Assembly (NCBI GenBank): GCA_007123265.1
Contig: SKLK01000273.1
Coordinates: 1 to 34,037, forward strand
Length of the DNA stretch: 34,037 nt
From: Kiritimatiellia bacterium
GTDB taxonomy: Bacteria > Verrucomicrobiota > Kiritimatiellia > SLAD01
Direction: 5' to 3'
Below are positions 20,515-29,139 of the stretch, in pieces. The position numbers and the translations under genes are program-made. Positions within the stretch are counted from its first letter, which is position 1. Each line of letters begins with the position of its first letter. The notes beneath the pieces are model-generated. The model was not told the DNA's origin and did no database searches. It saw nothing but the letters and a program-made list of their open reading frames with translations.

Positions 20515-21615
20515 TTATTGGCCCATTTGCTCCAATAAAGCTTCAAAATCAAAATCAACTGCAGGCGCACCCCCGGTCGTACCCGCTGCCCGGGGCCGAT
20601 CCTGCGGCCGTGCTTGCTCCACAACCACTTCCTGGTTCCGATTTTCGTCCAGAATTAAAACGGTATCCCTGCGTATGTCAACGACTTTGTACGGCTGGTT
20701 CATGAGCGTTATCTCAGAACCTTCGCGCACACGGAAGATGGAGTCGTCGACGAGGAAGACCAATTCAGCCACACGTTCGTCAATGCGCACATCCGTGTCC
20801 ACGCGCAATTCAATCTGGCGACCATCGGCTCGCTCCAACTTCAAGACCGATCCATCAATGGGGCCCAAGGGTCCGGGACGGGTGCGGCGCTCGAAATCAA
20901 CCAGGCGATAGCCTTCCACCATTTCCCCGAGCGCAACGAAAAAGGTCCGGTCCCGCTCGCGCAGGTTAAGCTGGAAGCGATAGTCGCCTTCTGCGATTTC
21001 GTGAACCCCTTGGAACCGTAGCCGGAAAGGAATCTCGCGAATCTGGCGCCAACGCAGTTTCAGTGCATGCGACGGATGGTCCTCCGCATCCACGGGACTG
21101 GTACCAGCCTCAAACTCTTCGCGCACGGTAAACCCGTCACCGTCCAAGTCCCGCTCACCAATGTCGGGGTCCAGCGGATCCAACCCGAAACCGGTGAGCC
21201 ATTGATCCGGGATTCCGTCACCGGTGGTATCCCGCTCGGCTTGGGTCGGTTGCGGGTATTGGGTCCAAGGACACACTTCCGCATCATAGGGTATCGGCGT
21301 CGGCACATCGGGATTCACACTAACCACGCGCAGCTCACTGACCATCAGGGCATGGTCTCGAGCTTCCATTTGAGGTGGCTGCTCCAACCGCCGGGCAAAG
21401 GCACGAAACTGGGAGATATCGATGGCTTCGTAATGCTGATGCCCGACATCGATCCGATCCCAACTGGTATCGGTCAGCGCGCGCTGAGCCTTCTGGTTTT
21501 GGAGCAGCAGGAATAGCGCGGAGGCCAAAAGAACGACCAAGACCGCAACAATCGCAACTTTGTCGTAGTGCACTTTCAACCAAGATCGCTCTTTGGTTCG
21601 TGTCGCTGCGCTCAT
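20515..21615 (-). CDS. Amuc_1099-like pilus-system membrane protein
   Basis: 366 aa; single N-terminal TM (VAIVAVLVVLLASALFLLL); periplasmic part with a DxDGDG segment (DTTGDGIPDQWLTGFGLDPLDPDIGERDLDGDGFTVREEFEAGTSP); located between the secretin and the Amuc_1100-like gene with 4-nt overlap to the latter. Homology to Amuc_1099 is inferred mainly from context and architecture. Confidence 0.65.
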   Translation of the reverse strand: MSAATRTKERSWLKVHYDKVAIVAVLVVLLASALFLLLQNQKAQRALTDTSWDRIDVGHQHYEAIDISQFRAFARRLEQPPQMEARDHALMVSELRVVSVNPDVPTPIPYDAEVCPWTQYPQPTQAERDTTGDGIPDQWLTGFGLDPLDPDIGERDLDGDGFTVREEFEAGTSPVDAEDHPSHALKLRWRQIREIPFRLRFQGVHEIAEGDYRFQLNLRERDRTFFVALGEMVEGYRLVDFERRTRPGPLGPIDGSVLKLERADGRQIELRVDTDVRIDERVAELVFLVDDSIFRVREGSEITLMNQPYKVVDIRRDTVLILDENRNQEVVVEQARPQDRPRAAGTTGGAPAVDFDFEALLEQMGQ

Positions 21616-22598
21616 GATTCCTGGTCCTCTTCTGCGGCGGCATGTTTGAAGTGATACACGTCTACCTCCATACGCACACGCACACGTTCACGACCAGCCA
21701 CCACGCGATCTTCGTGGAATCGGGGCTGCGCAATCTCCTCCGCGCGGGGCCTGTCCGCGCCCGGTCGTTCGGATTCCCGCGGGGCCAACCGCGCCGCTAG
21801 CCGGGCCGAGGCGGAGGTGCCGCCCAATCCCATTTCATTGCGCAATTCCAAGCTGCGCACCACCATCAATACGGGACTGGCCACCATTCGATTGAGTGCC
21901 TCACGCAGGGCCTCATCACTGGCCATAAAGGAAAGGGTATAGCGCTCACGCGTATAGAGTCCCTCGACACCATCCGGTTCAATCCGGATTTCAGGCTCGA
22001 CGACACGCTCGGTCACGCCCCTGCGGGTGCCGGTATCAGCCAGCTCACGCTGCGTTCGCTCCACATCGAAAACTTCCCGGTCCACACTGGTGAGCTCATG
22101 GATTCCCGCGTTGATCAACAGCACACTGATCCGCTCAACCATTTGCAACTGCGACATTAAGCGCGGCACATGCTCCTGCCGCGGCAAATTCCCTGCGGCA
22201 TATTGACCAAAACCAAATTCAGCCGCCTCAGGAATTCGGACGTTGTTACGTGCCGCCAACTCCCGGATTCGCCGCATGGTTCGTTCCCGGTGTGGCGGAA
22301 ATGCCACCCGCTCTATCTCGGCTGCCTCGGCTTGGTGTGCAGACAGAGCCGACAATAGAGAGCCACGATAATTTTGCAATTGTTCCAAGTTGGCTTCCAG
22401 CCGCGCTACATTTTCATTCGACGGGAAAGGTGCCCGCCGATGCAATTGCTCAAGCACCCGCAAATTCCGCTGCAGATCGTCTTGAATCCGCGCATACTCG
22501 CGGCTGGACCGGATCAGTAGAAACACCACGATCAACGCCAACACCAAGGCGATGCCACCGCCCACCACTAAAACGGTATGTTTTTTGAAAAAGGTCAT
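21612..22598 (-). CDS. Amuc_1100-like (PilO-like) pilus-system inner-membrane protein
   Basis: 328 aa; TM (TVLVVGGGIALVLALIVVFLLI), long coiled coil (REYARIQDDLQRNLRVLEQLHRRAPFPSNENVARLEANLEQLQNYRGSLLSALSA), then alpha/beta region; Amuc_1100-like layout and position next to PilM. Confidence 0.7.
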   Translation of the reverse strand: MTFFKKHTVLVVGGGIALVLALIVVFLLIRSSREYARIQDDLQRNLRVLEQLHRRAPFPSNENVARLEANLEQLQNYRGSLLSALSAHQAEAAEIERVAFPPHRERTMRRIRELAARNNVRIPEAAEFGFGQYAAGNLPRQEHVPRLMSQLQMVERISVLLINAGIHELTSVDREVFDVERTQRELADTGTRRGVTERVVEPEIRIEPDGVEGLYTRERYTLSFMASDEALREALNRMVASPVLMVVRSLELRNEMGLGGTSASARLAARLAPRESERPGADRPRAEEIAQPRFHEDRVVAGRERVRVRMEVDVYHFKHAAAEEDQES

Positions 22599-24355
22599 AG
22601 TTCTATGGGCTCTTCCAGCACCAACATCATCCCGAATTCACGCACATAGGTATTCGGCGCAACCGGGGGCAGCAGGTCAATATCGGAACTATCGGTAAAA
22701 TGAGGCAATTCCCGCAGACTGGTTCGCAAGGCATAGACGGGCCGCTCGTCCGGAATTTTGTCCGTGTAGCCCAGACCGGATATACGGATCCGGTTAATAT
22801 TTCCCAGCTCAACCGTCGCGCTACGATCGCCCCCCCGCGCGGCACGCCCACCGGTGGCAGGATCGGGCTCCCGGGTAATGCGCTCCCGCTGCGGGACGAC
22901 GGATGTCAACCACATGCCATCCGGCAATAAGGCATTGACGTCGTCAAGAATCTCCACCCACCGCCCGGCGTTTCGGATCAATGCATGCACTTGATCAATT
23001 TGCTCGGTGACATCCGCGATCTCCTGCTCCGGCAACTGCATTTGCCGCTCTATATGCTGGAGATTACGCACCCGCTCCTCGACCCGGGATAGCCGTTGCT
23101 CGCCCAAACGGGCCAACGTGTGGAAATAGAAGGTCCACACCAGCAGAACAAAGACAAAACCAAACGCCGCCGCCAGCAGGATCGGATGCTTCTTGCGGAA
23201 TTGTTTTTCGGAAACAACGCGGGGCGGCATCAGGTCGATTTCGATCGGACAGGTCAACACGCGCCGCAACGCCAGGCCCACCACTTCGCCCAGCATGTGC
23301 GCGTCGCGACCGATCTCCTCCGCAGAGATGTCGTCGGCCACGGCCACATTCATGAACGGATTGAGATACTCGACCTCGGCCTTGAGCTTGTCCTTTAAGA
23401 AAACGTCGGTGTACGGGATAACCGAGGTGCCTCCGGTCAACAAAATGCGCTTGGGCTGCGACCCGTCTTGCTGTCCGCGGTAAAAGTTGATGCTACGATT
23501 GATCTCCGCATGCAAGCGGGTCATCACACTACGCACACTCTTGGATACCTTGTCCGCCACCTCACCGGACGGGCTTTCATACGCCCCACCCCACGCGACA
23601 AACGCCTGGGCTTTCTTCATGTCTTCGGCATCCGCAAAAGACAATTCGAACTCGCGCATGACTTGCTGCGTAATCGCATTGCCGCCGACCGGAATGCTTC
23701 GGCTAAAGACGCGATTCGCTTCAAGGAAAATCAAGTCCGTCGAGCGCGCACCCATATCGATGATCAAGGTGCAATCGCTAAGATCATCGTAATTGTAGCG
23801 TACGGCATTATACAGCGCCATGGGCGCGACATCGATCAGGTCCGGGAAAAGGCCGGCCTGCTCAACCGCTTCGGTCAATTCGGTGATGATTTCGCCCTTG
23901 ATCGCGGCCAACATCACATCGAGATCGCCTTCGGTGCCGCCGATCAATTGATAATCCCAAACGACTTCTTCGATGGGAAAAGGCACGTTCTGCTGGGCCT
24001 CGTATTCGACGATCTGTTTGACCTTGTCTTCGTCGACCGGCGGCAACTTGACGAAACGGGAAAAAACGGATTGTCCGGAAACCGAAATAAGCACCGGTCC
24101 CGGCTTGATGTCGTACTCGGCCAACATCTCTTGAATCGTGCTGACGATGTAAACATTCCGATCACCGTCGGAATGGGGATCCAATCCCAGCGGGCTGATC
24201 GCATGCTTGACGAGCTCGATCCCGCCGGATTTTAACGGGATGAATTCGGCCATTTTCAGGCCGCTTGCGCCTATGTCCAATGCCAGAATGCGGTCAGTCT
24301 TTAGCATGATCTGCGTATCTTTACCGGTTCGTTTTATGCTCTCTGCCTGCATCAA
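22595..24355 (-). CDS. PilM-PilN fusion-like protein (Amuc_1101-like)
   Basis: PilM actin-like domain (RILALDIGASGLKMAEF, YEAQQNVPFPIEEVVWDYQ, IIDMGARSTDLIF, SRSIPVGGNAITQQV, RILLTGGTSVIPYTDVFLKDKL) continuing into IEIDLMPPR, one TM, coiled coil and alpha/beta tail as in PilN. ATG at 24307 (MLKTD) is an alternative start. Confidence 0.88.
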   Translation of the reverse strand: MMQAESIKRTGKDTQIMLKTDRILALDIGASGLKMAEFIPLKSGGIELVKHAISPLGLDPHSDGDRNVYIVSTIQEMLAEYDIKPGPVLISVSGQSVFSRFVKLPPVDEDKVKQIVEYEAQQNVPFPIEEVVWDYQLIGGTEGDLDVMLAAIKGEIITELTEAVEQAGLFPDLIDVAPMALYNAVRYNYDDLSDCTLIIDMGARSTDLIFLEANRVFSRSIPVGGNAITQQVMREFELSFADAEDMKKAQAFVAWGGAYESPSGEVADKVSKSVRSVMTRLHAEINRSINFYRGQQDGSQPKRILLTGGTSVIPYTDVFLKDKLKAEVEYLNPFMNVAVADDISAEEIGRDAHMLGEVVGLALRRVLTCPIEIDLMPPRVVSEKQFRKKHPILLAAAFGFVFVLLVWTFYFHTLARLGEQRLSRVEERVRNLQHIERQMQLPEQEIADVTEQIDQVHALIRNAGRWVEILDDVNALLPDGMWLTSVVPQRERITREPDPATGGRAARGGDRSATVELGNINRIRISGLGYTDKIPDERPVYALRTSLRELPHFTDSSDIDLLPPVAPNTYVREFGMMLVLEEPIEL

Positions 24356-24512
24356 CAGTTCGCCTCGCGGCGAGTGACCTGTCTATGCAGGACCGATGAG
24401 TATCAGACCATACCCCATTTCCATTCGCGGGGGCAACATTCTTTTCTGCAATCGCACATTTCAGGGACACCCGGATGTCGTGCGCGGGCACAGGCAAGCC
24501 GTACGGAACCGA

Positions 24513-25268
24513 TTACTCGCCATTCGTCGGGGGTGGCGTGGCGCCATGCGTTGCACACCACCGGGCCTGCCGCGCCACGCCCAACAAGATGCGTACATCG
24601 ACTTCCGACAAGGTGCCCCGCGAAAAAATGCGGCGCATGGCCATCATCATGTGATCCGCCTTGTCCGATTCCATAAAGCCGATTTCCAATAAGGCCGACC
24701 GCCATTGCGCAAACATGCGCTCACGCATTTCCGATGTCGCCGCCGGCACGGCCTCACGCGCCACATCGCCAGCACCGGATGCGACATACAATTCGTACGC
24801 GCACACCATCAAGGCATGCGACAAATTCAACGACGGATAGGCCTCGGTGGAGGGAATACGGATCAGCGATGTGCAAAGGGCCAAATCCTCATTGCTGAGT
24901 CCATTATTCTCCGGCCCCATAACCAATGCCACCGGACCCGCAGCGGCATGTGAAAGAAAGTCGGGCGCCCATTCCCGCGGCGTACACCGCACCTGACGAT
25001 ACAAACCATCACGCGCGGACGTACCGGTCACGTGATGGCAATCGGCAATGGCCTCCGCCAAGGTGGGGTATTCCCGATGCGCATCCCAGATTGAGCGGGC
25101 GGCGTAGGCCCATTTCACCGCATCGAAGGTATTGAAATCGTCGCGCGGAGCCGCAATGACCAGATCGCTCAACCCCATGTTCATCATCGCGCGACAGACC
25201 GAGCCCACGTTCCCGCCGTACAGCGGACTGACCAGGACTACACGAACCGGTTTGAGTGATGCGCCCAT
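24513..25268 (-). CDS. TrmJ/SpoU-family RNA 2'-O-methyltransferase
   Basis: SPLYGGNVGSVCRAMMNMGLSDLVIAAPR, VALVMGPENNGLSNEDLALCTSLIRIPSTEAYPSLNLSHALMVCAYEL (SPOUT motifs). Confidence 0.9.
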   Translation of the reverse strand: MGASLKPVRVVLVSPLYGGNVGSVCRAMMNMGLSDLVIAAPRDDFNTFDAVKWAYAARSIWDAHREYPTLAEAIADCHHVTGTSARDGLYRQVRCTPREWAPDFLSHAAAGPVALVMGPENNGLSNEDLALCTSLIRIPSTEAYPSLNLSHALMVCAYELYVASGAGDVAREAVPAATSEMRERMFAQWRSALLEIGFMESDKADHMMMAMRRIFSRGTLSEVDVRILLGVARQARWCATHGATPPPTNGE

Positions 25269-25271
25269 GGC

Positions 25272-26339
25272 CTAAAACGGGATAAAGTTGGACTCGCGCG
25301 TGATCCGCGCGCAGGTATGCGCCATCAGTTCCGCGGTTCCCATCAGGTCGTCGAGACTAATCACTTCACACGGCGTATGCATATAGCGATTGGGGATGTT
25401 CAACAATCCTGTGGCCACCCCGCCGCGACTGACTTGGATCGCATTCGCATCCGTGCCGGTGGCGCGCGATTCCACATTAAGTTGGTAGGCAATTTTTTGC
25501 TTTTCCGCTGTATCGACAAGCAACTCGAACAATTTCGGATTGATGTTCGGCCCGCGCGTAATCACGACGCCGTCACCAACTTTGATGTCCCCGTACTTCT
25601 TGACCGCGTCCGACATGGAGGGATAATCGGTGGCAAAGGTAACATCGACGGCCAAGCCAACCTGGGGATCGATGCCGTAGGCGGCCGTCCGGGCACCACG
25701 CAAGCCGATTTCTTCCTGCACCGTCGCCACCGCATGGACTTCGGCCTCGGGATTCAATTTCGCCAAAATGCGGGCCGCCTCCAATACCGCAAACGCACCC
25801 GCTCGATTATCGAACCCCCGCCCAGCCACCAGACTGCGCTGGAGCCGGTGCAAACCACGATCAATCACCAGCGGATCGCCAATAGCAAGCACCTTCTCGG
25901 CCGCCTTGCGATCCGCCGCACCGATATCCACCCACAACTCCTCTAAGCCCGGGACTTTGTTGCGCTGCTCCGATTTCAAAAGGTGAATGGGGCACTTGCC
26001 AATGACGCCGTGCACATGACCTTTCCGGCCGCGGATAATGACATGTTGCCCTTGAGGGATTTGCGCGTCCCAGCCGCCGACCGGTTGAATCCAGCAGTAC
26101 CCCTCCTTGCTGATGTGACTGATGATAAAGCCGATTTCATCATAGTGCCCGGACAACATAATCCGGGGCGCGCCGCCGGGATTGATGACCACGTCACTGT
26201 TCCCATGACTGTCCCGACGGATGTCCGCCGCAAATGTGCGCGCCTCCTCCAGCCACACGTGGGCCGCTTCGTCTTCATAACCGGACGGGCTGACGGCCTC
26301 GATAAGCTTCGTCAGAAATTCAAGCGATCGTTTTTTCAT
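25272..26339 (-). CDS. M42 family metallopeptidase
   Basis: MLSGHYDEIGFIISHISKEGYCWIQPVGGWD, GRGFDNRAGAFAVLEAARIL, HAVATVQEEIGLRGARTAAYGI, GPNINPKLFELL, TGTDANAIQVSRGGVATGLLNIPNRYMHTPCEVI. Confidence 0.95.
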   Translation of the reverse strand: MKKRSLEFLTKLIEAVSPSGYEDEAAHVWLEEARTFAADIRRDSHGNSDVVINPGGAPRIMLSGHYDEIGFIISHISKEGYCWIQPVGGWDAQIPQGQHVIIRGRKGHVHGVIGKCPIHLLKSEQRNKVPGLEELWVDIGAADRKAAEKVLAIGDPLVIDRGLHRLQRSLVAGRGFDNRAGAFAVLEAARILAKLNPEAEVHAVATVQEEIGLRGARTAAYGIDPQVGLAVDVTFATDYPSMSDAVKKYGDIKVGDGVVITRGPNINPKLFELLVDTAEKQKIAYQLNVESRATGTDANAIQVSRGGVATGLLNIPNRYMHTPCEVISLDDLMGTAELMAHTCARITRESNFIPF

Positions 26340-26385
26340 ATCTATACCTCTCCACTAAATCAGACGGTCTCCATTTCCCAACCTA

Positions 26386-27531
26386 TCATCGATCCGGCAC
26401 CGAGCTCAATCCATCTGCAGGTGGCCGCTCCAAGGACAAGGGCGGTGCCATACTGCGGGGACGACGCGGACGCCGGTTTTTTCGGTCAATGAATGCGCGC
26501 ACGTCGTCCATTACCAAAAGCCCGACCACGCGGCCATGGGCGATGACAGGGAAGACATCCTGTTTCGCCGCCAATAAATCCGGCAATACATGCGCCAGTG
26601 GCGCCTCGGCATGAAATCCCAAGTAGCCGCGCACGACATGCTCACGAATCGGCTGCTCCACCCCTTTGTCCCGCACAGCGTCCATCCAGCGGCGGGCCGG
26701 CAGAATACCAATGATCCCCCCCTGGTGGCCCACCAGAAAATGTTCATCACCATGCCACTGATATTCCTCTAAACAACGCCGCACCGTGTCGTCGATCTGC
26801 AGTACACCGAAATCCTTGCGCATCAACAAACCGACGGAGACATTCTTGAGCGCAGCCTTCATGCGCACCATCCGATTTTCACTATCCGCGCCCAGGAATA
26901 CGAACACGCCGATCAAGGCCAGGAACGGATTCAGATACAGCCCCACCAACACAAATCCAACCGCGACTACGCGGCCGATCCCCGACGCCCAGGCAGTGGC
27001 CAAAGGGTAACTCAAATGCATGGCCAGCACCGCCCGCAACATGCGGCCACCATCCATGGGGAAGGCGGGCAACAGATTGAACGCGATCAAAATCATATTG
27101 GCGCGAACCAAGGCGTCAACCAGTTCGGGAACCGATTGGGGAATCAGTGGAATATTGAGCCATGCGGGAAACCCGGCAAACGGCACCAGGATCGCCAAGA
27201 TGACGACATTAACCATAGGGCCCGCCACCGCGATCCACAATTCCTGCCAAGGATCCTCGGGCATCGCTTTCATGGCCGCGACCCCGCCGATCGGCAACAA
27301 GGTGATACTACTCACGCCAATCCCGAATCGAAGCGCCACAACACTGTGCCCTAGCTCATGCAAAATCACACAAACGAAAAGGAGCACGATCAGAGCCACG
27401 GCCCATGCGCTGGCTGAAGCGCCCGCATAACTCCAGCCCAGCCAGGCGATCCATCCGATCAATAAGAAGAAGCTAATGTGGATACCCAGCCGAATCCCCA
27501 GTACGCGACCAAGCGGAATCGACCACTTCAT
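26386..27531 (-). CDS. Site-2 protease family (M50) membrane metalloprotease with C-terminal CBS-like domains
   Basis: HExxH (VILHELGHSVVALRFGI), NLLPAFPMDGGRMLRAVLA, multiple TMs, C-terminal CBS-type segments (LLMRKDFGVLQIDDTVRRCLEEYQ...; DVFPVIAHGRVVGLLVMDDVRAFI). Confidence 0.92.
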   Translation of the reverse strand: MKWSIPLGRVLGIRLGIHISFFLLIGWIAWLGWSYAGASASAWAVALIVLLFVCVILHELGHSVVALRFGIGVSSITLLPIGGVAAMKAMPEDPWQELWIAVAGPMVNVVILAILVPFAGFPAWLNIPLIPQSVPELVDALVRANMILIAFNLLPAFPMDGGRMLRAVLAMHLSYPLATAWASGIGRVVAVGFVLVGLYLNPFLALIGVFVFLGADSENRMVRMKAALKNVSVGLLMRKDFGVLQIDDTVRRCLEEYQWHGDEHFLVGHQGGIIGILPARRWMDAVRDKGVEQPIREHVVRGYLGFHAEAPLAHVLPDLLAAKQDVFPVIAHGRVVGLLVMDDVRAFIDRKNRRPRRPRSMAPPLSLERPPADGLSSVPDR

Positions 27532-29129
27532 CGTCCCGCTCCACGGACGCGCTCAACCGCCGCCTGCCCATCCTCAATTACAATGTCCGGGTTCGCCCGC
27601 AAAAAGTCGCGAACCGCCGTGCGCGTTTGAATATCGGTCATGCGCAATCGGTTGATCGGGTCATCGGCCAATCGCCGCGCGGCCATGAAGCGGCCACCGC
27701 CCGACGCCAGAACATAACTATTCAACGCCACCGGCACCCGTTGCCGGGCGTGGATGGGACGGCCATCGGCCCAGCGCATGTTGCGCACCCGCGATCCTGG
27801 AGCGGCTTGGTCATGCAATTCGTAGTGGATGCCGTATACACCTAAGAACTGGCCACTGCGAATGTGCTCCACGTTTTGCTCAAGTATTTCCCGGATTTCG
27901 CGTACGGTCAGGAGTAGCACGCCAATCGTATTTTCGTACGGTACAATTCGCCAGATATCCCGTTCGTATACCGTGCCGGCCGCCAATGACTCATCCGACA
28001 ACCGGCCATGCAAGACAATATCCGCGCCCACGGCGGCGGCCATGGAGCGGGCAATCAATTGCTGTACCCCGGATTGGCCCGGTGTGCGGGTGCGCGCGGT
28101 TAAATCGGCCCCCAACCGGCCCACGGCTTGACGACTGCGGACGCGTGCTTCATCCAGTTGCGGCTGCAACGCGGCCTGTAACCCGGCGTGCTGCGGGTAG
28201 GCGTCGCCGACGCGAATGACGCGGGCCGAACGATCGATTACACGACGCGCAACCGTGTCGTAAACCAACGTCGCTTTCCCCAGCCAAATTCCGTAATAAC
28301 CCGCCTGCGTATACAGGACCCCGTTCACACGCACCTGATCGACCGGCTGATGACTATGCCCACCGATGATCAGGTCAAACTCGGGGAAATAGCGGGCGAT
28401 GCGATTGATTTGATTGGCAGGGCTGTCGCCAAAGGGACGATAGCCTTGGTGGACCACCAACACCATGATATCCGGACGCTCGGCCCGCACCATCGGCAGC
28501 ACCCGGCGCAACGAGTCCACCGAGTCCTCAAAGACCACGTCCCCCAACAAGTCCGGCCGAATCCAATGCGGGATATAGTCCGTGGTAAGCCCCACCAAGG
28601 CGACGCGGACCCCATCCACCTGGCGAATCAAATAGGGACGCACATCCGGAAGCGGATTCATGGCGCCGGGGCGTGTACCTACATTCGCGGCAAGCACCGG
28701 CACAGCGGATCGGCGAACCGCGTTCGCCAACACATCGATGCCCCAATCAAACTCATGATTGCCTAGCACCCACGCGTCGTACTTCAGCCAAGCCAGCGCT
28801 TCGTTCATAATCTGTCCGCGCGACAAATAGCTTTCAATGCCACCTTGATACAAATCGCCGGCATCGACCAATAAGGCATTTGGATATTGATCGCGCAGTT
28901 CTTCAATCAAAGTGGCACAGCGAAGGAGGCCGCCTAAGCCTTCCGTGCCATCGTAATCGCGCGCCGGCCAGACGTGGCCATGAAGATCGGTGGTGTGCAA
29001 AATTACAACCTGCGCCTGTCGCGCAAACGCCGACACAGGCCACATGTGGACGATCAGCCCCAGCACGCATACGAACCTCAGAGTGCGTCGCGAAAGTGAT
29101 GACCAACAGTGTCCAATGGAAAGGACCAT
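27528..29129 (-). CDS. 5'-nucleotidase / UshA-like metallophosphatase, secreted
   Basis: Signal peptide; VVILHTTDLHGHVWPARDYDGTEGLGGLLR, LLVDAGDLYQGG, VLGNHEFDWGIDVLANAV, LIIGGHSHQP; C-terminal 5'-nucleotidase domain (VPYENTIGVLLLTVREIREILEQ). 4-nt overlap with the M50 gene. Confidence 0.92.
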   Translation of the reverse strand: MVLSIGHCWSSLSRRTLRFVCVLGLIVHMWPVSAFARQAQVVILHTTDLHGHVWPARDYDGTEGLGGLLRCATLIEELRDQYPNALLVDAGDLYQGGIESYLSRGQIMNEALAWLKYDAWVLGNHEFDWGIDVLANAVRRSAVPVLAANVGTRPGAMNPLPDVRPYLIRQVDGVRVALVGLTTDYIPHWIRPDLLGDVVFEDSVDSLRRVLPMVRAERPDIMVLVVHQGYRPFGDSPANQINRIARYFPEFDLIIGGHSHQPVDQVRVNGVLYTQAGYYGIWLGKATLVYDTVARRVIDRSARVIRVGDAYPQHAGLQAALQPQLDEARVRSRQAVGRLGADLTARTRTPGQSGVQQLIARSMAAAVGADIVLHGRLSDESLAAGTVYERDIWRIVPYENTIGVLLLTVREIREILEQNVEHIRSGQFLGVYGIHYELHDQAAPGSRVRNMRWADGRPIHARQRVPVALNSYVLASGGGRFMAARRLADDPINRLRMTDIQTRTAVRDFLRANPDIVIEDGQAAVERVRGAGR

Positions 29130-29139
29130 GGTGCACCCG

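Noticed and set aside
23468-24235. 255-aa plus-strand ORF antisense to the PilM-like gene
   Set aside because: Shadow frame of a conserved domain; no supporting motifs.
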